Shown here piece after piece: positions 7,052-14,563 of a stretch of DNA of 23,272 nucleotides. A program made the translations under genes and the position numbers. The notes under the pieces were generated by a model. It was not told the origin of the DNA. It saw only the letters and a program-made list of their open reading frames with translations, and did not search any database. Position 1 is the first letter of the stretch. Each line of letters opens with the position of its first letter. Source of the stretch: Christensenella sp. UBA3792 (GTDB lineage Bacteria > Bacillota > Clostridia > Christensenellales > CAG-138); assembly GCA_002369195.1 (NCBI GenBank), contig DFEW01000058.1:58248-81519 (forward strand), read 5' to 3'.

Positions 7052-8329
7052 ATGCTGTCTACGGATCCGCGCTATCAAAACTATATCGCCATTCTGAATG
7101 AGGAATTGCGTCCCGCCATGGGCTGTACCGAACCGATCGCCATCGCGTACGCGGCGGCGAAGGCGCGCGCCGTGCTCGGCACGCTGCCGGAGCGTCTGCT
7201 TGTCGAGGTGTCCGGCAACATCATCAAGAACGTCAAGAGCGTCGTCGTGCCGCACACCGGCGGACTGCGCGGGATTCCGGCGGCCGCGGCGGCCGGAACG
7301 GTTGCGGGGGATGCGGATGCGGAACTCGAAGTGCTCGCGCATGTGAGTGCCCAGCAGATCGCGCAGATGAGCGAGTATCTGAAATCCGCGCCGATCGAGA
7401 TCCGCCATGCGGATACCGGACGCATTTTCGATATTCAGGTCACGGCATATGCCGGAGAGGACCGCGCGACGGTGCGCATTGCGGATTATCACACGAACGT
7501 TGTGCTCGTGCAGCGCAACGATACGGTTCTCGAACAGCAGGATCTGAGCGACCGGAACGACGACCGGCTGACCGACCGGACATGCCTGACCGTTGAGGGA
7601 ATCGTGGACTTTGCGGATTCGGTCGATCCCGAGGATGTCAAGGCGGTTTTGGAACGGCAGATCTGCTATAACATGGCGATCGCAAAGGAGGGCATGACCG
7701 GCAGCTACGGCGCGAACATCGGCAAGACGGTGCTCAGAGGCAGGGAAAATGACATCAATTACAAGATGCGCGCATGGGCGGCGGCGGGCAGCGACGCGAG
7801 AATGAACGGCTGCGAGCTTCCGGTGGTCATCAACTCCGGCAGCGGCAATCAGGGCATCACGGCTTCGGTTCCGGTCATCGTCTACGCAAGCGAAATCGGC
7901 GCAACGCACGAGCAGCTTTTGCGCGCGCTGTGCGTATCGAACCTCATTACGACGCACTTAAAGACCGGTATCGGACGGCTTTCCGCCTACTGCGGCGCGG
8001 TCAGCGCGGGCGTCGGCGCAGGCGCGGGCATCGCGTATTTGAAGGGCGGACGGTTTGAAATGATCGCGCACACGGTCGTCAATGCGGTTGCGATCACGTC
8101 CGGCATCATCTGCGACGGCGCGAAAGCGAGCTGCGCGGCAAAGATCGCGGCAGCGGTCGACGCGGGTCTGCTGGGACTTGCCATGTATGAGGACGGCAAC
8201 CAGTTCTTCGGCGGCGACGGCATCGTCAAATGCGGCGTCGAGAACACGATTGCGGCGGTCGGACGGCTTGCGCGCTTCGGCATGGAGCAGACCGACAAGG
8301 AGATCATCGAGCTGATGATGGAGCATTGA
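7052..8329 (+). CDS. cyuA: L-cysteine desulfidase family protein (CyuA/UPF0597)
   Basis: A 425-aa cytosolic enzyme of the UPF0597/CyuA (YhaM) family, related to the serine dehydratase alpha chain. Characterised members split L-cysteine into pyruvate, ammonia and sulfide using an oxygen-sensitive [4Fe-4S] cluster without pyridoxal phosphate. Visible hallmarks are RPAMGCTEPIAIAYA with C25, VVINSGSGNQGITASVPV, the glycine-rich YCGAVSAGVGAGAG (C314), and IICDGAKASCAAK with C354 and C361. These cysteines match the expected cluster and active-site positions. Length is normal for the family. I took the ATG at 7052, not an earlier in-frame one inside the -10 region, because AAAGGAG lies seven bases before it. 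It is a single-gene unit, divergent from tetR. Serine or another amino acid as substrate is possible. Confidence 0.9.
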   Translation: MLSTDPRYQNYIAILNEELRPAMGCTEPIAIAYAAAKARAVLGTLPERLLVEVSGNIIKNVKSVVVPHTGGLRGIPAAAAAGTVAGDADAELEVLAHVSAQQIAQMSEYLKSAPIEIRHADTGRIFDIQVTAYAGEDRATVRIADYHTNVVLVQRNDTVLEQQDLSDRNDDRLTDRTCLTVEGIVDFADSVDPEDVKAVLERQICYNMAIAKEGMTGSYGANIGKTVLRGRENDINYKMRAWAAAGSDARMNGCELPVVINSGSGNQGITASVPVIVYASEIGATHEQLLRALCVSNLITTHLKTGIGRLSAYCGAVSAGVGAGAGIAYLKGGRFEMIAHTVVNAVAITSGIICDGAKASCAAKIAAAVDAGLLGLAMYEDGNQFFGGDGIVKCGVENTIAAVGRLARFGMEQTDKEIIELMMEH

Positions 8330-8342
8330 AACGCATAAAAGA

Positions 8343-8380
8343 ACAGCGCATCGGTTGACCCGATGCGCTGTATTCTTTTT
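8343..8380. terminator. Bidirectional terminator between cyuA and the MATE gene
   Basis: A perfect 12-bp stem (8343-8354 with 8360-8371) with a 5-nt loop is followed by TATTCTTTTT on the plus strand. Read on the minus strand it is followed by TTCTTTTATG. It lies between two convergent stop codons and can serve both genes. Confidence 0.9.
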
Positions 8381-9714
8381 CAGGAGCGTTGTGTTCGATT
8401 GGCGCGTGCGTAGACGATAAAGCACATCAGGATCTGCACGATCGTCGAACACGGCGTCGCAAGACCGATCAGAAACAGCGAGCCGTTTCCGTAATGCTGC
8501 ATCAAAAACGCGACGGGGATGCGGATCAAAAATGCGCCGCACACGCCCTGCACCATCACGAAGGTCGTTTTCTGAATGCCGTTGAAATAGCCGATGAAGC
8601 AGAATAGGAAGCAGGTCAGAAGACAGTCGATCGCGTACGCCTTGAGGTAATCCCACGCGTTCATTACGGCGGCGCTGTCGTTCGAGAAGATCCCCGCGAG
8701 CAGATCGCCGCGGAAGAACGTCAGCGCGAACATCAGTACGCCGAATGCGAACGAGACCGCGACGCCGACCTTGAGCGCCTGCTTGGCGCGGTCGATCAGC
8801 CCCGCGCCGTAGTTTTGCGCAACGAACGCGGACATCGATTGCATGAACGCCGCGGGCACGAGCATGATGAATGCGCAGACCTTTTCGGCGACGCCGACGC
8901 CCGCCGACGCGACCACGCCGAGACTGTTGACGATCGCGAGGACGACGAGGAACGATGCGCCGACAAGAAAGTCCTGCAGCGCGATCGGCGAACCGATGCG
9001 GAACAGCGCGGCGGCGTTCTTCCGGTCGAGCCGGATGTGCGAGCGGTGAAACGCGAACGGCATCGGCGTTTTGCGGATGATCAGAAGCGAAATCAGAACG
9101 CTGATCATCTGCGCAAGCACGGTCGCCAAAGCCGCGCCGGACGCGCCGAGCTTCAGAACGGCGACGAACAGCAGATCGCCGAGTACGTTGCACACGCAGG
9201 CGATGCCGACCGCGATGAGCGGCGTTCTCGAATCGCCGAGTCCGCGGAAGATGCTGCCGAGCAGATTGTACGCGACGATGACCAGAAAGCCGGAGGAGCA
9301 GATGCGAATGTAGCCGACCGTCACGTCAAACGCCTCTTTCGGCGCCTGCATGAGCGCGGCGAGCGGACGCGCGCCGAGCACACCGATCACCGTGAACAGC
9401 GCGCCGAGGATCGCAAACACGCAAAGACCGGTGCCGATCATGCCGGCAGCCTCGTCCGGGCGCTTTTCGCCGATCTTCTGCCCGACGGCGACGGTAATGC
9501 CCATCGAGAAACTGACCAAAAGGTTCGTAAGCGTCATGACGATCTGCGAGCCGGTCGAGACGCCGGACACGTCGGCGTTCGTGCAGAACTTGCCGACCAC
9601 GAGCAGATCGACCGCTCCGTACGTCGCCTGCAGGAACATGGCGAACAGCACCGGCAGCATGAAGCGTATGAGCTTCGGCAGAATCGCGTCGCTTGTAAAA
9701 TCGTTGTTCTTCAT
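8380..9714 (-). CDS. MATE family efflux transporter
   Basis: A 444-aa membrane protein with about twelve hydrophobic helices and typical MATE features. These are MLPVLFAMFLQATYGAVDLL near the start, VGKFCTNADVSGVSTGSQIV, GLGDSRTPLIAVGIACVCNV, and the related second half beginning IGSPIALQDFLVGASF. The family exports drugs, flavins or metabolites against sodium or proton gradients; the substrate cannot be told. The start at 9712-9714 is set by GGAG seven bases before it and by the family's N-terminus. An in-frame ATG at 9777 lies within a leader hairpin. The gene has its own promoter and a structured leader of about 95 nt. It follows the glutaredoxin-like gene but appears separately transcribed. 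Confidence 0.93.
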   Translation of the reverse strand: MKNNDFTSDAILPKLIRFMLPVLFAMFLQATYGAVDLLVVGKFCTNADVSGVSTGSQIVMTLTNLLVSFSMGITVAVGQKIGEKRPDEAAGMIGTGLCVFAILGALFTVIGVLGARPLAALMQAPKEAFDVTVGYIRICSSGFLVIVAYNLLGSIFRGLGDSRTPLIAVGIACVCNVLGDLLFVAVLKLGASGAALATVLAQMISVLISLLIIRKTPMPFAFHRSHIRLDRKNAAALFRIGSPIALQDFLVGASFLVVLAIVNSLGVVASAGVGVAEKVCAFIMLVPAAFMQSMSAFVAQNYGAGLIDRAKQALKVGVAVSFAFGVLMFALTFFRGDLLAGIFSNDSAAVMNAWDYLKAYAIDCLLTCFLFCFIGYFNGIQKTTFVMVQGVCGAFLIRIPVAFLMQHYGNGSLFLIGLATPCSTIVQILMCFIVYARANRTQRS

Positions 9715-9724
9715 CGTTCTCTCC

Positions 9725-9774
9725 AAAAGAAAACCGGATAAAACAGCGGCATCTGTGCACGCGGCCTTATCCGG
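9725..9774 (-). promoter_or_regulatory. Terminator-like hairpin in the MATE leader
   Basis: On the minus strand, CCGGATAA (9774-9767) pairs with TTATCCGG (9741-9734) around a 25-nt loop and is followed by TTTTCTTTT. The ribosome binding site of the MATE gene comes right after. The arrangement fits an attenuator or a translation-controlling leader. I do not recognise a known riboswitch class. Confidence 0.5.
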
Positions 9775-9816
9775 CATTGCATTTCTGTGAATGGTTTGCC
9801 CTCCGAACCGACAGGA

Positions 9817-9845
9817 ATCTTATCAAGTTTTGCCAGAAATGTCAA
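9817..9845 (-). promoter_or_regulatory. Promoter of the MATE gene
   Basis: On the minus strand, TTGACA (9845-9840), a 17-bp spacer and TAAGAT (9822-9817). It begins six bases beyond the stop of the glutaredoxin-like gene and predicts a leader of about 95 nt. Confidence 0.75.
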
Positions 9846-9851
9846 GCCGCA

Positions 9852-10124
9852 TTACAGCGCCTGCGCGAACGCGCGCTTCAAGTTCTGTTTGATCGCATCG
9901 TAGTCGTCGGCGGGGCTGCATTCGTACAGCTTTCGTTCGCCCCAAAAGACGCTCGGCACGCGGTAATAGTCATACCGGTCCGCAAGGGCGGCGTTTTTGC
10001 GCTCCTCGACCCATTCAAGCCGGTCCGCGTCAAACCCGAGTTCGGCTTCCAGCTCCTTTGCGGCGCGCATCGCGCTGCGGCAATAGGGGCATCCCTCCAA
10101 ATAGAAGATCGTCAGCTTTTCCAT
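9852..10124 (-). CDS. Glutaredoxin/thioredoxin-fold protein
   Basis: A 90-aa cytosolic protein starting MEKLTIFYLEGCPYCRSAM, in which C12 and C15 form the glutaredoxin-type CPYC redox pair. The later segment YYRVPSVFWGERKLYECSPADD contains the cis-proline loop expected of a thioredoxin fold and a region like the glutathione site of glutaredoxins. In clostridia such small proteins reduce disulfides or deliver electrons to reductases, and the partner here is not known. The start is fixed by GGAGGG about six bases upstream; the longer open frame before it is spurious. It has its own promoter, divergent from the B12 operon. Confidence 0.88.
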   Translation of the reverse strand: MEKLTIFYLEGCPYCRSAMRAAKELEAELGFDADRLEWVEERKNAALADRYDYYRVPSVFWGERKLYECSPADDYDAIKQNLKRAFAQAL

Positions 10125-10172
10125 ACGTCCCTCCGTAGATGTTGATCGCTTGCCGCACGGTACGGCAAGGAC

Positions 10173-10201
10173 AGTATACCAGATTTCGCGCGGCTTGTCC
10201 A
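10173..10201 (-). promoter_or_regulatory. Promoter of the glutaredoxin-like gene
   Basis: On the minus strand, TGGACA (10201-10196), a 17-bp spacer and TATACT (10178-10173), about 49 bp before the start codon. Confidence 0.68.
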
Positions 10202-10227
10202 CGGTTCGTTCGGATTTGCGCCGACGG

Positions 10228-10256
10228 TTGACAGAATGCGGGCAAACGCGTATAAT
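10228..10256 (+). promoter_or_regulatory. Promoter of the cobalamin operon
   Basis: A consensus promoter: TTGACA (10228-10233), exactly 17 bp, then TATAAT (10251-10256). Transcription would begin just before the riboswitch aptamer. Confidence 0.9.
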
Positions 10257-10271
10257 GCAAAACGAACAGCA

Positions 10272-10428
10272 GTCGGTGCCGCTGCAGGTGCAGCGGAGAA
10301 TAGGGAAACAGGTGAGACGCCTGTGCGAACTCGTCACCGTATGCGGGTTGATGCCGTCAATTGCCACTGAGCGATCGGGAAGGCGACGGCGTCGGAAACC
10401 GCGAGCCGGGAGACCTGCCGATTGTCGG
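10272..10428 (+). promoter_or_regulatory. Cobalamin (B12) riboswitch
   Basis: The leader carries the conserved blocks of the cobalamin aptamer in order. These are GGTGCC at 10275-10280, AATAGGGAA around 10299-10307, CAGGTG and CCTGTGCGAACT, a GCCACTGA-like block around 10363-10370, and GAGCCGGGAGACCTGCC at 10403-10419, which is the B12 box. An intrinsic terminator lies about 80 nt downstream, before the first gene. The expected action is that bound adenosylcobalamin or another corrinoid favours the terminator and switches off the uptake operon. This agrees with the transporter genes that follow. Exact helix boundaries were not computed. Confidence 0.92.
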
Positions 10429-10500
10429 GTACGGGAAAAGCGTTTTTCCGAAATCACGAGGGATTGATTGTACCGTTGCACAGAGGCGCGTATCGTCAGT

Positions 10501-10532
10501 CCTTTTGCCGTGCGGTAAAAGGTCTTTTTTTA
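10501..10532 (+). terminator. Riboswitch expression-platform terminator
   Basis: CCTTTTGCC (10501-10509) pairs with GGTAAAAGG (10514-10522) around a 4-nt loop, followed by TC and eight T. It lies between the cobalamin aptamer and the first gene of the operon, so it is an attenuator and not an end-of-gene terminator. Confidence 0.87.
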
Positions 10533-10557
10533 TACAAAAAACACGGAGGATGTCCGC

Positions 10558-11514
10558 ATGAAGACGCAGATCAACCTGACCACGAGCAGCTGCGATCTCG
10601 ACCGGTTTGCCGATCGGGAGGCGCTGCTTACGCTGCTTGACGGCGACGGGATCGAGCTGACGTGCTTTGAGGACGATGCGCGAAACATCGTGCCCGCCGA
10701 ACGCGTACGCGGCATTCACATGAGCTGTCTTCCGTGCTGGCTCGACTTCTGGCGCGGCGATACGGCGGCATGCCTCAAGGAGTTCGACCGCATCGAAACC
10801 GTCCGCGCCGTGTTCGGTGGCGAGACGCCCGACGCGCTGCTTGCGCACTACCGCAGAGACCTCGAACTGGCGCGCCGGTACGGGGCGGAATACCTCGTGT
10901 TTCATGTATGTGACGGAACGGCGAGGGAGACCTTCACAGGCAAAAGTCTGCATTCCGACGAGGCGGTGATCGACGCATCGGCGGATCTTCTGAACGAGCT
11001 GATGCGCGATGTGACCGACGGACCGTGGCTGCTGCTCGAAAACCTCTGGTATGCGGGACACCGCTTTACCGATCCCGCGATGACCGCGCGGCTTTTGGAG
11101 CGCGTGCACTATCCGAAAATCGGTCTGATGCTCGACACCGGACACCTGCTGCACACGAACCTCGACCTTGCGACGCAGCAGGAGGGCGTGCGTTATATCC
11201 ACCGAATGCTCGACCGGCACGGATCGCTCGCAAAGCGCATCGTCGGCGTGCATCTCAATCAGTCGCTGACCGGCACGCGCATAAAGGCGATGCAGGCAAA
11301 CCCGCCGAAGCTGCCGGATACGTACGAGGCGCGCAGCGAACAGCTGTTCTACTACGTGTTTTCGATCGACCGGCACGAGCCGTTTACCTGCGAAGGCGTG
11401 CGGGAACTGATCGAGCGCATCGATCCGGCGTACCTGACCTTCGAACTCATGTCGAATAATCTCGAAGAACACCGCCGCCTGCTTCAAGCGCAGCGCGCGG
11501 TATTCGGACGGTAA
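10558..11514 (+). CDS. AP endonuclease 2-like TIM-barrel protein, candidate cobamide remodelling hydrolase (CbiR-like)
   Basis: A 318-aa cytosolic protein of the xylose isomerase-like/AP endonuclease 2 TIM-barrel superfamily. Metal-site residues sit on successive strands: H116 (YLVFHVCDG), E161 (LLLENLWY), D193 and H196 (LMLDTGHLLH), H232 (GVHLNQS) and E296 (TFELMS). It is the first gene under a cobalamin riboswitch and precedes a corrinoid importer. That context fits CbiR, an enzyme described in Akkermansia muciniphila that belongs to this superfamily and cleaves the phosphoribosyl bond of the cobamide nucleotide loop so the lower ligand can be exchanged. The identification rests on fold plus context; I could not align it to CbiR. 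A sugar-phosphate isomerase is the alternative, but it would not explain B12 control. GGAGG lies eight bases before the start. Confidence 0.62.
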   Translation: MKTQINLTTSSCDLDRFADREALLTLLDGDGIELTCFEDDARNIVPAERVRGIHMSCLPCWLDFWRGDTAACLKEFDRIETVRAVFGGETPDALLAHYRRDLELARRYGAEYLVFHVCDGTARETFTGKSLHSDEAVIDASADLLNELMRDVTDGPWLLLENLWYAGHRFTDPAMTARLLERVHYPKIGLMLDTGHLLHTNLDLATQQEGVRYIHRMLDRHGSLAKRIVGVHLNQSLTGTRIKAMQANPPKLPDTYEARSEQLFYYVFSIDRHEPFTCEGVRELIERIDPAYLTFELMSNNLEEHRRLLQAQRAVFGR

Positions 11515-11550
11515 AACGGCCGTATGGCTGAAACAATAGGAGGAAAGAAC

Positions 11551-12591
11551 ATGAAACGAATGACCAAATGGCTGGCGGTTCTGACCGCCGCGATCCTGCT
11601 GCTGGCAGTCGGCTGCACCGCGCAGCCCGCACAGCCGGCTGAACCGACCGAAGCGCCTGCCGTCGAACAGCCGACCGAAGCGCCCGCCGTCGAACAGCCG
11701 ACCGAAGCACCGGCGGAACAGCCGACCGAGGAACCGGCACCCGATGCGTCCGTGTCGATCATCGACATGATGGGACATGAAGTAACGCTCGAAAAGCCCG
11801 CGGAGCGCATCGTTGCGCTGACCGCATCGGACTGTGAGATCGTCTTTGCGCTCGGCGCCGGCGATCTGCTGGTCGGCAGAGGCGAGTGGTGCGACTATCC
11901 GGCGGAGGTTCTCGCGATCCCGTCCGTGGAGTCCGGCGGCAACACGAACATCGAGCAGATCCTGGCGCTCAATCCGGACGTGGTCGTCATGAGCAGCATG
12001 GCGCAGACCGAGGAGCAGGTCAAGCAGCTGAACGATGCAGGCGTCGCGGTCGTCGTCAACGAGGCGAAGGACATCGCGGGCGTCTATACGTCGATCGAAC
12101 TGCTCGGCAAGCTGCTCGGCAAGGAAGAACAGGCGGCGGCGATCATCGACGGCATGAAGGCGCAGTTTGCCGAGATCGAGGCGAACAAACTGGACGGCGA
12201 ACAGACAATTTACTTCGAGGTCTCTCCGCTGCAGTGGGGACTTTGGACCGCGGGCGGCGGCACGTTTATGAACGAAGTCGCCGAAATGGTCGGTCTCAAG
12301 AACTGCTTTGCCGATCTCGAAGGATGGGCGCAGATCTCCGAGGAACAGGTTCTGGAACGCAACCCGGACTATATCGTAACGATCACGATGTATTACGGTC
12401 AGGGGCCGACGCCGGAGGAAGAGATCATGTCCCGTCCCGGCTGGGAGAATGTAACTGCTGTGCAGAACGCCGCGATCCTGAACCTTCCGAACAACGAGCT
12501 TTCCCGTCCCATTCCGCGTCTTGCGGACGGCGCGAAAATACTGTATGATTTCGTTATGGAGAAGGCCGAGGCATTGCAGCCCGCGGCATAA
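11551..12591 (+). CDS. btuF: Corrinoid-binding lipoprotein of ABC importer (BtuF-like)
   Basis: A 346-aa lipoprotein: signal sequence with lipobox LAVGC (C22), a repeat-rich Pro/Glu/Thr linker to about residue 65, then a class III periplasmic-binding fold. Typical features are DMMGHEVTLEKPAERIVAL, the first-lobe stretch IEQILALNPDVVVM, a central helix linker, and the second lobe ending near LADGAKILYDFVM. This fold captures cobalamin, haem or iron-siderophore complexes for FecCD-type importers. The cobalamin riboswitch upstream makes corrinoids the likely ligand. The start at 11551 is preceded by AGGAGG; an earlier in-frame ATG lacks a site. The gap to the previous gene is 36 bp and the permease begins 9 bp later. 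Confidence 0.88.
   Translation: MKRMTKWLAVLTAAILLLAVGCTAQPAQPAEPTEAPAVEQPTEAPAVEQPTEAPAEQPTEEPAPDASVSIIDMMGHEVTLEKPAERIVALTASDCEIVFALGAGDLLVGRGEWCDYPAEVLAIPSVESGGNTNIEQILALNPDVVVMSSMAQTEEQVKQLNDAGVAVVVNEAKDIAGVYTSIELLGKLLGKEEQAAAIIDGMKAQFAEIEANKLDGEQTIYFEVSPLQWGLWTAGGGTFMNEVAEMVGLKNCFADLEGWAQISEEQVLERNPDYIVTITMYYGQGPTPEEEIMSRPGWENVTAVQNAAILNLPNNELSRPIPRLADGAKILYDFVMEKAEALQPAA
11644..11739 (+). repeat. In-frame tandem repeat coding the lipoprotein linker
   Basis: Two 27-bp units (11644-11670 and 11671-11697) differ at one base. They are followed by a 24-bp and an 18-bp degenerate unit, each starting CCGACCGA. They encode PTEAPAVEQ twice, then PTEAPAEQ and PTEEPA. Copy number probably varies among strains by slippage and would change the tether length without breaking the frame. 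Confidence 0.9.
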
Positions 12592-12600
12592 TCGGAGGAT

Positions 12601-13635
12601 ATGAATCGGATCGGCGAGCATTTTCACGGATGGATCTATGCGATATTCGCACTGCTGACGCTGTGCGTGTTCTTCGCATGCGTCTGCCTGGGCAGCGTGG
12701 GCATTCCGCTGCGGGACACCGCGCGCGTCATCCTTGACGCGATCCGCGGCGTTCCGTCGGACGGCGCGCTGCAGCTCGCTCGATCCGTCATCATTCCGGT
12801 GCGCTTGCCGCGCGTGCTGTGCGTCGCGCTGGTCGGCGCATCGCTCGCGCTCGCGGGGGCGGCGATGCAGGGCTTGCTGAAGAACCCGCTTGCCGACGGT
12901 TCCACCCTCGGCGTTTCGTCTGGCGCATCGCTCGGCGCGGTGATGGCGATCGCGTTCGGCATCACGTTTCCGAGCTTGCCGTTTGCCGGTTCGATGGTGA
13001 TGGCGATCCTGTTCGCCTTGCTGTCGCTGCTGATCATTCTGGGGCTTGCCTATCGGCTCGACTGCTCGCTGTCCACCAACACGATCATTCTGATCGGCGT
13101 CATCTTCTCGATGTTCGCGTCGAGCGTGATGAGCATTGTCATCACGTTCGCGTCCGATCACCTAAAGAGCATTACGTTCTGGACGATGGGCAGTCTGCAG
13201 GGCGCAAGCTACCACAACGCGGCGGTGCTCGCCGCAACCCTGCTGATCTGCGCAACCGTTCTGCTGCTGCATGCAAACGAACTCAACGCCTTTGCGGTGG
13301 GCGAGGAGAACGCGCGGCAGATCGGCGTCAACGTGCGGCGCGTGCGTCTCATTGTGCTGATCACCGTTTCGTGCCTGATCGGCGTCTGCGTATCGATCGG
13401 TGGCACGATCGGGTTTGTCGGACTTGTCACGCCGCACATGGTCCGCATGATCGTCGGACCGAATCACAAGCGTCTGCTGCCCGCTTCGCTGTTTTCCGGC
13501 GCGGTGTTCCTGATGCTGGCGGACCTCGTCGCGCGCACACTTCTGAATCCGCGTGAACTGCCGATCGGCGTGGTCACGAGCATCATCGGCGCGATCGTGT
13601 TCGTGTTCATCTACTACCGGTCGAGACGGAGGTAA
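12601..13635 (+). CDS. btuC: Corrinoid ABC importer permease (BtuC/FecCD family)
   Basis: A 344-aa membrane protein with about nine or ten helices. FecCD-family hallmarks are PVRLPRVLCVALVGASLALA, GAAMQGLLKNPLADGSTLGV followed by SSGASLGA, the cytoplasmic coupling segment with AVGEENARQIGVNVRRVR, and IGFVGLVTPHMVRMIVGPNH near the C-terminus. This family forms the homodimeric channel for cobalamin, haem or siderophore importers. The upstream riboswitch indicates corrinoids. CGGAGG precedes the ATG, with 9 bp to the binding protein gene and 3 bp to the ATPase gene. Iron-chelate transport is the alternative. Confidence 0.92.
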   Translation: MNRIGEHFHGWIYAIFALLTLCVFFACVCLGSVGIPLRDTARVILDAIRGVPSDGALQLARSVIIPVRLPRVLCVALVGASLALAGAAMQGLLKNPLADGSTLGVSSGASLGAVMAIAFGITFPSLPFAGSMVMAILFALLSLLIILGLAYRLDCSLSTNTIILIGVIFSMFASSVMSIVITFASDHLKSITFWTMGSLQGASYHNAAVLAATLLICATVLLLHANELNAFAVGEENARQIGVNVRRVRLIVLITVSCLIGVCVSIGGTIGFVGLVTPHMVRMIVGPNHKRLLPASLFSGAVFLMLADLVARTLLNPRELPIGVVTSIIGAIVFVFIYYRSRRR

Positions 13636-13638
13636 GAC

Positions 13639-14415
13639 ATGCTGACCATCGAACATCTTTCGGTCAAATACGGAACCCTTGCCGCCGTCGACGATCTGTC
13701 CGTTTCGGTCGGCGAGGGACAGTGGCTGATGATCGTCGGTCCGAACGGCGCCGGAAAATCGACGGTGCTGAACGCCGTTTCCCAGGGCGTGTCGTATACC
13801 GGCACGATCCGCTACGAGGGGAAGGACCTGCGCAAAACGGACGCGGCGACCCGCGCAAAGGCGATCGGCGTTCTGTCGCAGAATCATTACATGGGCTACG
13901 CGTTCACCGTCGAAGAAGTCGTCCGGCTCGGTCGATATGCGCACCGCAGCGGACTGTTTTCGCCGCATAAGGCGGCGGATGAAGCGGCGGTGGAGGAGGC
14001 GTTGGCGTACACGGGTCTCAAATCGCTCAGAAAGCAGTCGGTTCTGACGCTTTCGGGCGGCGAACTGCAGCGCACCTTTCTGGCGCAGGTGTTCGCGCAA
14101 AGCCCGCGTTTGCTGCTGCTCGATGAGCCGACCAACCACCTCGATCTCGTGTATCAAAAGCAGCTGTTCGCCCTGATTTCCGAGTGGCTCAAAACGCCCG
14201 GCAGGGCTGTCGTCTCCGTCGTGCACGATCTGTCGCTTGCAAAGGCGTACGGCACGCAGACGCTCCTGCTGCACCGCGGACGCGCCGCCGCTTTCGGCGA
14301 TACGGAAACGGTCATGCAGCCGCAGTTTTTGAATGCGGTGTACGACATGGACGTTGCGGACTGGATGCGCACCTTGCTCGGTCAATGGCAGCCGGATGCG
14401 CATGCATCGAACTGA
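13639..14415 (+). CDS. btuD: Corrinoid ABC importer ATPase (BtuD/FepC family)
   Basis: A 258-aa ATPase of the cobalamin/iron-siderophore importer class. Walker A is GPNGAGKST (34-42), the Q-loop lies in GVLSQNHYMGYAFTVEEVV, the signature is LSGGELQ from L138, Walker B LLLLDEPTNHLD has D162 and E163, and the switch histidine is H196 in VVHDLSLA. It completes the binding protein, permease and ATPase set in the usual order, three bases after the permease. Its ribosome binding site, GGAGG, lies within the permease's final codons. A hairpin terminator follows about 40 bp after the stop. Confidence 0.93.
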   Translation: MLTIEHLSVKYGTLAAVDDLSVSVGEGQWLMIVGPNGAGKSTVLNAVSQGVSYTGTIRYEGKDLRKTDAATRAKAIGVLSQNHYMGYAFTVEEVVRLGRYAHRSGLFSPHKAADEAAVEEALAYTGLKSLRKQSVLTLSGGELQRTFLAQVFAQSPRLLLLDEPTNHLDLVYQKQLFALISEWLKTPGRAVVSVVHDLSLAKAYGTQTLLLHRGRAAAFGDTETVMQPQFLNAVYDMDVADWMRTLLGQWQPDAHASN

Positions 14416-14445
14416 ACGGCACCGGGCGACAAAACCGAAAATCGA

Positions 14446-14493
14446 ACAAAAAAGAAAGGGCTTGCTTCCTGCTATTTGCGGAAAGCAAGCCCT
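14446..14493. terminator. Bidirectional terminator between btuD and the DUF4430 gene
   Basis: AGGGCTTGCTTCC (14457-14469) pairs with 14480-14493 with one bulged A. On the minus strand it is followed by TTTCTTTTTTG, a good T run; on the plus strand a weaker TGTTTCTTTG follows. It separates two convergent genes. Confidence 0.82.
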
Positions 14494-14563
14494 CGCTGTT
14501 TCTTTGCGCAATCCGTGTCTTGCCTATGCGGTTCGAAACGGGATTGCAAGGTTTATGCGGCGA

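Noticed and set aside
6800-7957. Extension of the first TetR frame to a 595-aa protein
   Set aside because: The extra N-terminal part is antisense to the cysteine desulfidase gene and covers the promoter and operators. The ATG at 6799 has the ribosome binding site.
10125-10481. N-terminal extension of the glutaredoxin-like protein
   Set aside because: It would cross the divergent promoters and riboswitch. The shorter start has GGAGGG and the family N-terminus.
11644-11739. Short direct repeats as a CRISPR array
   Set aside because: Units abut with no unique spacers and lie in frame inside a lipoprotein linker.
10357-13161. A 934-codon open frame on the minus strand across the B12 operon
   Set aside because: It is antisense to riboswitch, TIM barrel, binding protein and permease genes, is rich in Arg/His/Asp as expected of a mirrored GC-rich frame, and shows no family motif.
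13162-14511. A 449-codon minus-strand frame opposite the importer permease and ATPase
   Set aside because: Shadow of btuC and btuD, whose motifs are intact on the plus strand.
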